Shown: in pieces, positions 1 through 5,792 of the stretch | How positions within the stretch are numbered: the first letter of the stretch is position 1 | How the letters are laid out: every line of letters begins with the position of its first letter | Assembly: GCA_934256705.1 (NCBI GenBank) | Contig: CAKQPF010000098.1 | Span: 1-7,051 of the forward strand | Direction of reading: 5' to 3' | Source of the DNA: an uncultured Prevotella sp. | GTDB lineage: Bacteria > Bacteroidota > Bacteroidia > Bacteroidales > Bacteroidaceae | Length of the DNA: 7,051 bases | Notes under the pieces: generated by a model | The model's input: only the letters and a program-made list of their open reading frames with translations | Databases searched by the model: none | Told to the model about the DNA's origin: nothing | Made by a program: the position numbers and the translations under genes

Positions 1-261
1 GGGCGCAACACAATGGTGGCGCAGCCCCGCTATTCTTGTTGTTAGGTTTGGAATTTGAGAGGTTTTTCAGTGCTCTCTCCAATCAGATGAGCCTTTTTTA
101 TAAGAAAGCCGACACAGTGTCCGCCAAGTTTTAAGCAAGAAGCCGCCACCGTGTCCGCCGCCATTACCAGCGGACATCAGCAGGAAACCGCCACCGTGTC
201 CGCCACGTTACCGGCGGATATTAGCAAACTATCCGCAACGGCGTCAGCCATTTCTCATTGA
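1..261 (+). pseudogene. 3' end of an unrecognised gene with a 15-residue repeat tail, frameshifted
   Basis: I do not recognise this protein. A plus-strand frame is open from the left edge (codon at 3) to a TAA at 132-134 and ends ...LFYKKADTVSAKF. Losing one T from the TTTT at 129-132 would let the frame continue to TGA at 259-261. The continuation reads KQEAATVSAAITSGHQQE, then TATVSATLPADISKL, then SATASAISH. These are 15-residue units that keep the TVSA motif seen before the break, which is the main argument that the two frames were once one gene. The end overlaps the nitroreductase stop by 7 bases in convergent orientation. The break may be a real mutation or a homopolymer error. The visible part has no catalytic motif. 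A purely non-coding GC-rich repeat is the alternative reading. Confidence 0.4.
142..249 (+). repeat. 45-bp tandem repeat, about 2.4 units
   Basis: The 18-mer gccgccaccgtgtccgcc at 142 recurs with one change at 187 and more loosely at 232, giving an exact 45-base spacing. A related copy, gccgacacagtgtccgcc, lies at 108 but is out of phase (34 bases). The stretch between the first two 18-mers is also roughly 75-80% alike. Since 45 is a multiple of 3, the repeat fits the peptide repeat in the plus-strand reading frame. Confidence 0.7.
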
Positions 262-776
262 AAAGAGACATTCTCCCATTTCAGTTTGTCCTCATTCTGA
301 GGCTTGCGGTCGTCCGCTTTGTGACCTATACCGAGAACACAGAGGCAAGAGAGATTGTCAGGCAAAGAGAGAATCTTGCGTATCTGCACATCAGCAGGAG
401 TGCCATCAGCAAGAGTTCTGGCACGCATCTGAGCCCAGCAAGAACCCAATCCGAGTTCCTCAGCCTGATACTGCATGGAGATAGCGGCAATACTTCCATC
501 CTCTATCCAGCAATCATTCTGCTCAGGGTCGCCAAGCACTGCGATACAAGCCGCTGAGCCTTTGAGAAACTGTCCGCCCAAAGCCTTAGCTTCTGAGAGA
601 GCAGCAATCTTCTCCTTATCTTCTACCACGACAAACCGCCATGCTCTGACGCCCTTTGACGTAGGAGACATCAATGCTGCACGGAGTATGCACTTCATAT
701 CATCTTCACTAATCTTTTCCTCAGTGAATTTTCTATGGCTGCGACGCAGCCTTACAAGATCCTTAAATTCTGTCAT
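255..776 (-). CDS. Nitroreductase family protein (FMN-dependent)
   Basis: A 173-residue protein of normal size for the small, single-domain nitroreductases. These use FMN and NAD(P)H to reduce nitro groups, quinones or related substrates in the cytoplasm; the natural substrate cannot be read from sequence. Family marks are the N-terminal RRSHRKF (residues 11-17, FMN-phosphate binding region), SPTSKGVRAWRFVVVED (37-53), the dimer-interface helix with Q/EELGLGSCW (about 104-114) and the C-terminal LGIGHKADDRKP (148-159). The ATG at 776 starts right before the conserved N-terminus, so it is well placed. The gene stands alone, divergent from the esterase gene across a 133-base AT-rich gap, and converges on a broken gene at its 3' end. 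There is no sign of truncation. Confidence 0.93.
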   Translation of the reverse strand: MTEFKDLVRLRRSHRKFTEEKISEDDMKCILRAALMSPTSKGVRAWRFVVVEDKEKIAALSEAKALGGQFLKGSAACIAVLGDPEQNDCWIEDGSIAAISMQYQAEELGLGSCWAQMRARTLADGTPADVQIRKILSLPDNLSCLCVLGIGHKADDRKPQNEDKLKWENVSFQ

Positions 777-805
777 TACTAATATAATTCAATTGGTTTT
801 CGATG

Positions 806-813
806 CAAAAGTA
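806..813 (-). promoter_or_regulatory. Bacteroidetes -7 box for the nitroreductase gene
   Basis: Read on the minus strand this is TACTTTTG, matching the Bacteroidetes sigma-ABfr -7 consensus TAnnTTTG and followed by CA. It lies 30 bases upstream of the nitroreductase ATG. The expected -33 TTTG about 19-21 bases further up is only partly matched (TTTA). The call is therefore plausible but rests mainly on the -7 element and position. Confidence 0.5.
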
Positions 814-909
814 ATCATTTCTTCTTGATTTATAAAGAAAAACGATTGATTTTTTAGTAAATACAAATTATCAACAAATAAAAAGCCGAAAACCAACAAC
901 CAACAACCA

Positions 910-1911
910 ATGAATTATAAACCCCTCCTCCTATCAGCAATGATGACACTTTCATCAATGGCAATCCAAGCCATAATACCAGACTCTCTCCTCCAACAAA
1001 AAATGCAAGCGGAAGAGAATACCTTCCTTGCAAATATGAAACCAGGATTGCAGCACACCCAGATGATGGCAGTCAGAAAAGCGATTAAAGGTGACGACAC
1101 CGACCTGCAGCAGATAAGGCAAAGCCGAAATGTCCCACCGACGCTGCCTGAAGATGTCAGCACTCACTATCCCACACCAGATCTCTGCGTCTTCACTCCA
1201 AAGAAATCCACCAATCGTAAGCGCCCTGTATTACTCTATCTTCACGGTGGAGGATGGTGCTTCGGAAGTATCAACAGTTGTGCAAGATTCTGCGCAGCCG
1301 TTGCACTCGAAGCTGACTGCATCGTAGTAGCATTAAACTACCGTCTCGCCCCTGCCTTCCCCTACCCTGCTCCACTGCAAGACTGTCAGCAGGCTGTCCA
1401 ATACATCAGAGACCACGCCCAAGAGTGGGGAGGAGACCCATCTCTTATCTCCGTGGGAGGAGACAGCGCCGGTGGCAACCTCGCATTGTCCACTGCCATG
1501 TCTGTAAAAGGAATTTCAAAGGTCATACCTATCTATCCCGTCACAAAACTCTTCACCGAGCAAACCACATCATGGGAGAAATACGCCAAAGGGTATGGCA
1601 ATGATGCCGAACTGCTCGAAGCCTTCAACGAAGCTTATGCCAACCATCAAGAAAACGACCCGCTCGTTTCTGTAGGTCTATGTAGTGACGAGGTATTAAA
1701 AGCCTTGCCTCCAGCCCTCTTCATCTCCGCAGGTCACGACATTCTATTCGACCAAACCGCCGAACTCGTCAATCGAATGCAATCCCTCGGTCATCCTGTT
1801 ACCTATCACATCTACCCCACTGCCACCCACCTATTCATCACAGTGCCAGGTCAATCCACTGCATTCCTGGAGGCTGTAAAGACTGTAAGCCAATTCATAA
1901 ACAGCAAGTGA
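910..1911 (+). CDS. Secreted alpha/beta hydrolase, hormone-sensitive-lipase (family IV) esterase
   Basis: A 333-residue carboxylesterase-type enzyme with an alpha/beta-hydrolase fold-3 domain. The oxyanion-hole motif HGGGW is at 112-116, the nucleophile elbow GDSAGG at 184-189 (Ser186), the acid in SAGHD (Asp277) and the catalytic His in ATHLF (His307), so all triad positions are present in order. Residues 1-21 form a signal peptide (basic start, hydrophobic stretch, cleavage near IQA|II), so it probably acts in the periplasm or outside. The region between the signal and the fold (22-100) is helical and typical of Bacteroidales members. Substrates are likely short acyl esters, perhaps acetyl groups on plant glycans, but nothing here proves that. 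The leader just before ATG carries a short CCAACAA-type microrepeat and no Shine-Dalgarno. It is richer in GC than the array to its right. Confidence 0.92.
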   Translation: MNYKPLLLSAMMTLSSMAIQAIIPDSLLQQKMQAEENTFLANMKPGLQHTQMMAVRKAIKGDDTDLQQIRQSRNVPPTLPEDVSTHYPTPDLCVFTPKKSTNRKRPVLLYLHGGGWCFGSINSCARFCAAVALEADCIVVALNYRLAPAFPYPAPLQDCQQAVQYIRDHAQEWGGDPSLISVGGDSAGGNLALSTAMSVKGISKVIPIYPVTKLFTEQTTSWEKYAKGYGNDAELLEAFNEAYANHQENDPLVSVGLCSDEVLKALPPALFISAGHDILFDQTAELVNRMQSLGHPVTYHIYPTATHLFITVPGQSTAFLEAVKTVSQFINSK

Positions 1912-1924
1912 CAAATCCGGGAAG

Positions 1925-2092
1925 ATGCAACACGACAAGGACGCACAGCAGTTCTTGATGCAGTTCTTTGAAATCAACACTTATGCCACTATGCTGGAAT
2001 AATATTCTCCATCATATCCCTACAGCAAGAGCCTTGACTCCGACGACATGATGATTGTCATCCCCGTCTTGCGCTCTTACATAAAAACATAA
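1925..2092 (+). pseudogene. Short broken gene remnant after the esterase
   Basis: A plus-strand frame beginning MQHDKDAQQFLMQFFEIN runs 25 codons to TAA at 2000-2002. The same frame then continues with protein-like composition (SKSLDSDDMMIVIPVL...) to a second TAA at 2090-2092, right at the edge of a terminator hairpin. A coding-like sequence ending exactly before a terminator suggests the C-terminus of a gene whose 5' part is gone and which has gained a stop. It starts 13 bases after the esterase stop in another frame. I do not recognise the family. Confidence 0.35.
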
Positions 2093-2143
2093 ATCGGTCA
2101 TCAGATGACAACTCTTTCATCGTTGTAATCTGCTGACCGATTT
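2091..2143. terminator. Strong bidirectional hairpin terminator
   Basis: The arms 2091-2112 and 2122-2143 are 22 bases each, pair with only two mismatches and enclose a 9-base loop. On the plus strand a T-rich run (tcttttcttg) follows. On the minus strand the sequence after the hairpin is also T-rich (atgttttta). It can end transcription from the esterase side and from the toxin array on the other side. Confidence 0.8.
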
Positions 2144-2205
2144 CTTTTCTTGTCCATTCTCCTCTCGAAATAATTTGACCTATAGAATCATATCAAGGCT
2201 ATACA

Positions 2206-2409
2206 TCACCGTTTCATAGAATTAATACGAATAATACAATATAGCATAGAAACAATACTGACGGAATAAGGTATTAACCTTTCCTCAATAAAACATCTGA
2301 TGTTGACTTGCGGGCTTAAGGTTAACAATGAAAACAAACCATCAATAAACAACATCAGTATTGCATATAATAGGAATATGGTAACTCCTATTTTTGTTAA
2401 CATTCTCAT
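2206..2409 (-). CDS. Probable immunity protein of cassette A, two-TM membrane protein
   Basis: A 67-residue basic membrane protein with two hydrophobic helices (about residues 7-30 and 45-62) and no catalytic motif. I do not recognise a family. Its ATG at 2409 overlaps the reconstructed stop of toxin gene A as ATGA, the usual coupling of toxin and immunity genes. Its last position in the cassette and its membrane location fit an immunity role against an exported lipase-like toxin. A second ATG two codons on (2403) could also serve as start. With the toxin ahead of it broken, it may now be an orphan immunity gene. Function is inferred from position only. Confidence 0.6.
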   Translation of the reverse strand: MRMLTKIGVTIFLLYAILMLFIDGLFSLLTLSPQVNIRCFIEERLIPYSVSIVSMLYCIIRINSMKR

Positions 2410-3228
2410 TTCCCTAAATTTAACTTAATCGTTTTCCAAATATTTCCCATATCTATGGGACTTCTATGAACATGATAGAATTTCTCTGCAGATTTTTCTC
2501 TTATCTTCAAATCTGAGTTCACTTGAAAAAGTCATTTTTACGAAAACGTGCCATTGATTGTCAATAAGTTACAAAGACAAAAAAAATGATTCGGGACTTT
2601 TTCAAGTGGACTCAAATCTGCATTTTTTAATTCTCCATACCCTAAATTTATATCAAACCAAAACAAGACGGGATCATTTATATTCTGGTAATCGATATAG
2701 AATGTTGAAGACTTATTATCCTATCGCAATCTTATCTACCTGAAAAGTGTTTATCATAACATTATATTCCACTTTTCTACCTTGTTTCTTTATATAGTCT
2801 TCAATCCCCATTGAAAATGCACCACCCATACTGTGAGAAACGAGTTTAAACGACTCTTCTGATTTCATTGAGGAAATCCAACTTGAATACATAAACTGGG
2901 CATATCTGTATCCTTCATTTCTTCTTTGTGTCGCAGAAGACAGATAACCATAATCTCTGTTTGTAAAGCTGACATTGCTATCTTTGAAGAACAGTTTAGC
3001 TCCTTGCACGAAAGAAGAATTTGAACCATTCCAATATAATGCCCCTGCAGGTGGTGAACCAGCACCTATTTTACCATTGACAAAAACAACTTTCTGACCA
3101 TCAGGATCCTTGAAACTTATAGGATTCCCCATGCAATAAGCATAAGGTGAAAGCCAAGGCCATGCTTTTGCACTGATTGCAATGATTAACAAAGCAAGTA
3201 TTACTATAATTCTTTTAATTCTTCTCAT
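2406..3228 (-). pseudogene. Cassette A toxin: signal peptide + RHS-core remnant + alpha/beta hydrolase, doubly broken
   Basis: The intact first part gives 170 residues: signal peptide (1-22, ISAKA cleavage), the RHS-core end WPWLSPYAYCMGNP...DPDG (23-44) and a hydrolase domain with nucleophile elbow SHSMGG (131-136, Ser133). That frame stops at 2716-2718. Dropping one G from the GG read on the minus strand at 2720-2721 opens the next frame, ...DNKSSTFYIDYQNINDPVLF..., which carries the expected acid DPV. At 2515-2613 a MITE-like element adds an in-frame stop. With it and one target copy removed, the frame runs ...ELKNADL-KIREKSAEKFYHVHRSP... (His of the triad) to TGA at 2406-2408, overlapping the immunity ATG. 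The repaired protein is 238 residues. It is a probable membrane- or ester-attacking exported toxin; the substrate is unknown. The two lesions make activity unlikely unless the first 170 residues suffice. Confidence 0.85.
2515..2613. mobile_element. 99-bp MITE-like element inserted in toxin gene A
   Basis: The ends gagttcacttgaaaaagtc (2515-2533) and gactttttcaagtggactc (2595-2613) are 19-base inverted repeats with one mismatch. Direct copies of aaatct flank it at 2509-2514 and 2614-2619, a 6-base target duplication. Deleting the element plus one copy (105 bases) rejoins the hydrolase reading frame exactly. It is too short to encode a transposase, so it must have been moved by one supplied elsewhere. 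I cannot name the IS family from the ends alone. Confidence 0.85.
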
Positions 3229-3362
3229 ATTGTTTTATTTTATGATTATAACGTTTTGTTTTAAACTGTCTATTTCTTCCTTTGTCTTATTCCACTTACG
3301 ATGCAACTCCTCTGTTTCTTGAGTCCAGTGGGTATTCCTTAGGTCTATGGAACATTGCGACA
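3140..3362 (-). repeat. Cassette repeat, copy A (223 bp)
   Basis: It covers the 3' end of the upstream helical gene, a 6-base spacer and the start of the toxin leader. It differs from copy B (4807-5029) at a single base (3313) and from copy C (6501-6723) at 7. Weaker similarity continues left to the DPDG codons (about 3095) and right for roughly another 30 bases before the sequences diverge. It is the likely recombination arm for toxin-module exchange. Confidence 0.92.
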
Positions 3363-3447
3363 ATTTCCTATATAGTTTGTCTATAGTGGAATCTGTGCGT
3401 TGCTGTGTACAAGCTTTGAATTCTTGAAACACACGGTCTGTATCTTT
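3235..3447 (-). pseudogene. Tail fragment of the upstream TPR-like gene, copy A
   Basis: About 70 codons are open from just after a TAG at 3448-3450 to TAA at 3235-3237. The last 43 residues, from LSQCSIDLRNTHW to QNVIIIK, match the C-terminus of the gene at 6596-7051 almost perfectly. The preceding part (DSTIDKLYRK) is a diverged version of DSFTDKLDRE, and beyond that it is unrelated. A GTG at 3432 could start a 65-residue peptide, but there is no reason to think it is a real start. It is best read as a duplicated 3' end carried along with the cassette. Confidence 0.75.
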
Positions 3448-3638
3448 CTATCAGCGATGATGCACTTCTCCTATGGTGGAAGATGACTCGTCTGGTTGCA
3501 CATTAGACTAATCTTTGAATGGGACTGCTTGAATATCGCACGCGAGGTTTTATACTGTCCATTGGAAGGGAGTCCACTGATTGTAGCCGACTTTTGTACT
3601 GCTTCTTTGTTGAGTATTCAGTAGATTAGGAGGAATTC
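3448..3638. other. Gap between immunity B and tail fragment A; no supported gene
   Basis: About 190 bases with stops in all minus-strand frames. One minus-strand frame is open for some 40 codons (…ISGLPSNGQYKTSRAIFK…), too short and unmatched to call. No hairpin terminator or promoter stands out. It is probably decayed sequence left at a module junction. Confidence 0.4.
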
Positions 3639-4250
3639 TCAGTCCGCTTTTATAATAACCTTGTATCTAGACTTTAGTGGTAGAGGTATATCATTTACGT
3701 CACTACTCCAAAAGTATTTATAATCCGAAGGAACTTGGTATTTTCTCATCAATGGGTGTTCCGCTAACTCCTCTTCTGTAAAGAAATCAAAATACCTTGC
3801 CGAACAAAGTAGGTCATACAAATCCTCATCTTTGATTTTTCCGTAATGCTTTTGCATCGTGTACGCTATTATCCCTTCATTTAAAGAATCAGGTATGGGC
3901 TGCTCTATTGCTATACTTACGCCTTCACATTTGATGCCTATATAATAATCATGAATATTATCAGTATTGCCTTTATCGAATTTCATACTATTTAATACAT
4001 CACGATATCTATGGAAATCTTCACTCCTAACATATATAACTGTATCTATCGGATGGTCAGACATTTCGTTTTCAAAACTCTCAAACGATTTTGAAATTGG
4101 AGATGCAACATATCCGATTTTATAATAAAGTATTATCTCACCAGTCTCATGGCATGACGTTAGTAGATACAATAAACAAAAGATCAACCATAAATTGCAT
4201 GTACGCAATCTATTATTTCCTCCTAGTAGATGTTGGACTAACTGTTTCAT
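3639..4250 (-). CDS. Probable immunity protein of cassette B, lipoprotein
   Basis: A 203-residue protein whose N-terminus has a basic region (NNRLR), a hydrophobic stretch and the lipobox LTSC with Cys33, so it should be a lipoprotein in the cell envelope. The mature part is acidic and soluble-looking, with no enzyme motif; I do not recognise a family. It follows the zincin toxin gene directly. With the ATG at 4250 the two genes overlap by 38 bases once the toxin frameshift is repaired (toxin stop at 4213-4215), a strong sign of coupling. No later in-frame ATG precedes the signal peptide, which supports this start. An envelope location fits protection against a Sec-exported toxin. The gene remains open although its toxin is frameshifted, as expected if immunity is kept longer than the toxin. 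Confidence 0.65.
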   Translation of the reverse strand: MKQLVQHLLGGNNRLRTCNLWLIFCLLYLLTSCHETGEIILYYKIGYVASPISKSFESFENEMSDHPIDTVIYVRSEDFHRYRDVLNSMKFDKGNTDNIHDYYIGIKCEGVSIAIEQPIPDSLNEGIIAYTMQKHYGKIKDEDLYDLLCSARYFDFFTEEELAEHPLMRKYQVPSDYKYFWSSDVNDIPLPLKSRYKVIIKAD

Positions 4251-4895
4251 AAGTGGTGCCGTAATGATTTTTTCTCATATCTTCCCCATTTCTAATAGCC
4301 GTTCTATTTTCTGCATTTATTGCTTCTTTTTCTTCTTGGCTTTCATAAGGAGTTCCATCAGGAGTAGATTTTTTCTCCTGTCAGAAGGCGAATTCATATT
4401 ATCAACTGCATGATAAAATTCATGTTCTAATCGGGTAGCAGGAGATTGATGTCCTCCTTCTGTGGTTCTCAATCCCACACGAGACTCCCATGTTATTATT
4501 GATTTTCCATTTTGAGGATTAAACTCGGTTTCCTGACTTTCTACTAATCTGCTGTCTGTTGCATCATACAAATAATAGGTGTGCTTTTGATCATTTACAG
4601 CTTGCTTCATAAACTCACCTCCGCCATTCTTTACATTATAGTTATAGGCTTTGAAGAAATCGCTGACAAATTGACTTCTTGAATGTTGGTAAATACCAGG
4701 ACCGTTAACAGTTAATGTGTTTAGACGATTGTTATTGCTGTAATATACAAGAACAACTTTTTTTCCATCCGGATCAATAAACTTTACCGGATTGTTCATA
4801 CAATAGGCATAAGGTGAAAGCCAAGGCCATGCTTTTGCACTGATTGCAATGATTAACAAAGCAAGTATTACTATAATTCTTTTAATTCTTCTCAT
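4213..4895 (-). pseudogene. Cassette B toxin: signal peptide + RHS-core remnant + HExxH zincin, frameshifted
   Basis: Residues 1-22 are the shared signal peptide and 23-44 the RHS-core end (SPYAYCMNNPVKFIDPDG). The specific domain follows, with the zinc motif HEFYH at 158-162 after SPATRLE. In the reading as it stands the protein ends at 192 residues with a lysine-rich nonsense tail (stop at 4317). One extra A in the A6 run (minus strand, about 4370) opens the true continuation SDRRKKSTPDGTPYESQEE, then KEAINAENRTAIRNGEDMRK, to TAA at 4213-4215, giving 227 residues. The E..AI..EN..I..G...R pattern is what M91/NleD-like and RHS-linked zincins show after HExxH and should supply the third zinc ligand (near Glu188-Glu191). 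The unrepaired form lacks that ligand and should be dead. The run could be a mutation, a phase-variable tract or an assembly error. Confidence 0.85.
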
Positions 4896-5029
4896 ATTGT
4901 TTTATTTTATGATTATAACGTTTTGTTTTAAACTGTCTATTTCTTCCTTTGTCTTATTCCACTTACGATGCAACTCCTCAGTTTCTTGAGTCCAGTGGGT
5001 ATTCCTTAGGTCTATGGAACATTGCGACA
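4807..5029 (-). repeat. Cassette repeat, copy B (223 bp)
   Basis: Same block as copies A and C: the end of the upstream helical gene, spacer and toxin leader. It has one mismatch to A and six to C. Similarity to C goes on to 5042 (tctctatcaag) and then stops abruptly, marking a sharp junction. To the left it runs on through the codons for NNPVKFIDPDG (about 4765). Confidence 0.92.
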
Positions 5030-5048
5030 GTTCTCTATCAAGAATCGC
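4902..5048 (-). pseudogene. Tail fragment of the upstream TPR-like gene, copy B
   Basis: The frame is open only from a TAA at 5049-5051 to TAA at 4902-4904. It encodes DRELSQCSIDLRNTHWTQ... to ...QNVIIIK, near identical to the last 46 or so residues of the gene at 6596-7051. There is no start codon of its own, so it is a duplicated 3' end and not a gene. The spacing to the toxin ATG (6 bases) is the same as in the complete unit. Confidence 0.85.
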
Positions 5049-5219
5049 TTAACTTCATGACACCCTGACGATATTGATGACCGTAAGTCTTTGGAATATA
5101 AGGTGCCTGTCGATTTTATATACGGCAAAATTGCTGGAGCTAAGGGATATATGTAAGTAAGAACCTATTCAATTGATGTTCCGTTGATAGATATGCACAG
5201 GCTGTCTGGAAATCTTTTG
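5043..5219 (-). other. Gap between immunity C and tail fragment B; possible decayed coding remnant
   Basis: On the minus strand, short protein-like stretches follow one another in changing frames: SINGTSIE, then SYLHISLSSSNFAVYKIDR, then QAPYIPKTYGHQYRQGVM ending KLSDS. The last stretch ends in a TGA right at the edge of the repeat. This looks like the C-terminal end of a lost, frameshifted gene, perhaps an older immunity gene cut by the repeat, but I cannot identify it. A plus-strand reading (RKSLEYKVPVDFIYG) is also open for about 30 codons and cannot be excluded. Confidence 0.3.
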
Positions 5220-5792
5220 TTAGTGGTTTTCTATATCTATCCTTGTAAAGATGGTTCCATCTTGAAAAGTATACTGAACAAGTCCATACTTCTTACTCCA
5301 AGCATAGCTCACAAGTAAATTATTGGTGTGTTTATTAGTCGTTCGGAACAATATAATATCATTGATTATGACCCCATTTATTTTGAGGCACGATGTTTTC
5401 AATTGCACTTCATTCAACCAGTTACTATCTAAGAATACAGAAGAGAAACAAATTGGTTTATCATTGAACAATTTCCATATTTCCATTATACCCCCATCTC
5501 TGCGATTCTTAAATCCATATCGTACTTGAGCATGAGCAGTATATTCTTTATTACTTGTATTGTAGTGTCCAAAATTAATGGGATTTAAGTTATTACGAAT
5601 ACAAACCTCCAATACTGTGAGAGTGTCTATATCCGCATATTGTGATTTAAAAAACATCCTTTCACCTTCATGCCTATTTGATATCCATTCCAGTTCGTCG
5701 TCACTCATATGCGTAATTCGATGATAAACGCAAGTGTTGACAAAACATATAATGAAAAGAATGCAGAGCGACCATTTCAACATCTTTTTCAT
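5220..5792 (-). CDS. Probable immunity protein of cassette C, membrane-anchored
   Basis: A 190-residue protein with an N-terminal hydrophobic helix (about 8-22) after MKKMLK, then a mixed alpha/beta domain with no catalytic motif. The Cys in FVNTC is not in a good lipobox context, so an uncleaved anchor is more likely than a lipoprotein. Its ATG overlaps the toxin stop as ATGA (5789-5792), so the two are translated together. Position right behind an exported lipase-like toxin and envelope targeting suggest immunity. I do not recognise a family, and the role is inferred from context. It shares no visible similarity with the immunity candidates of cassettes A and B. Confidence 0.7.
   Translation of the reverse strand: MKKMLKWSLCILFIICFVNTCVYHRITHMSDDELEWISNRHEGERMFFKSQYADIDTLTVLEVCIRNNLNPINFGHYNTSNKEYTAHAQVRYGFKNRRDGGIMEIWKLFNDKPICFSSVFLDSNWLNEVQLKTSCLKINGVIINDIILFRTTNKHTNNLLVSYAWSKKYGLVQYTFQDGTIFTRIDIENH

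Noticed and set aside
60..110. Rho-independent terminator at the left end (GAGAG...CTCTC followed by a T run)
   Set aside because: The stem is only about 5 pairs, the T run is 15 bases away, and the region appears to be coding.
142..249. CRISPR array
   Set aside because: Units are 45-base tandem repeats with no unique spacers, the copies differ, and they fit a peptide repeat.
955..1167. Minus-strand reading frames within the esterase gene
   Set aside because: They are shadows of a well-supported plus-strand gene with a complete catalytic triad.
2558..2743. Plus-strand 61-residue gene
   Set aside because: It starts inside the MITE-like element and runs antisense through the toxin A coding sequence; its composition is not protein-like.
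3235..3432. A complete 65-residue gene with a GTG start
   Set aside because: Its end is a copy of another gene's 3' end, and the GTG has no supporting context. Called a fragment instead.
4317..4350. Lysine-rich C-terminal tail of toxin B as a real feature
   Set aside because: It is the out-of-frame reading of the conserved EE..AI..EN segment after the A-tract shift.
4360..4380. Programmed ribosomal frameshift in toxin B
   Set aside because: There is a slippery-looking A run but no clear downstream stem or family precedent in view; mutation, slippage or sequencing error is simpler.
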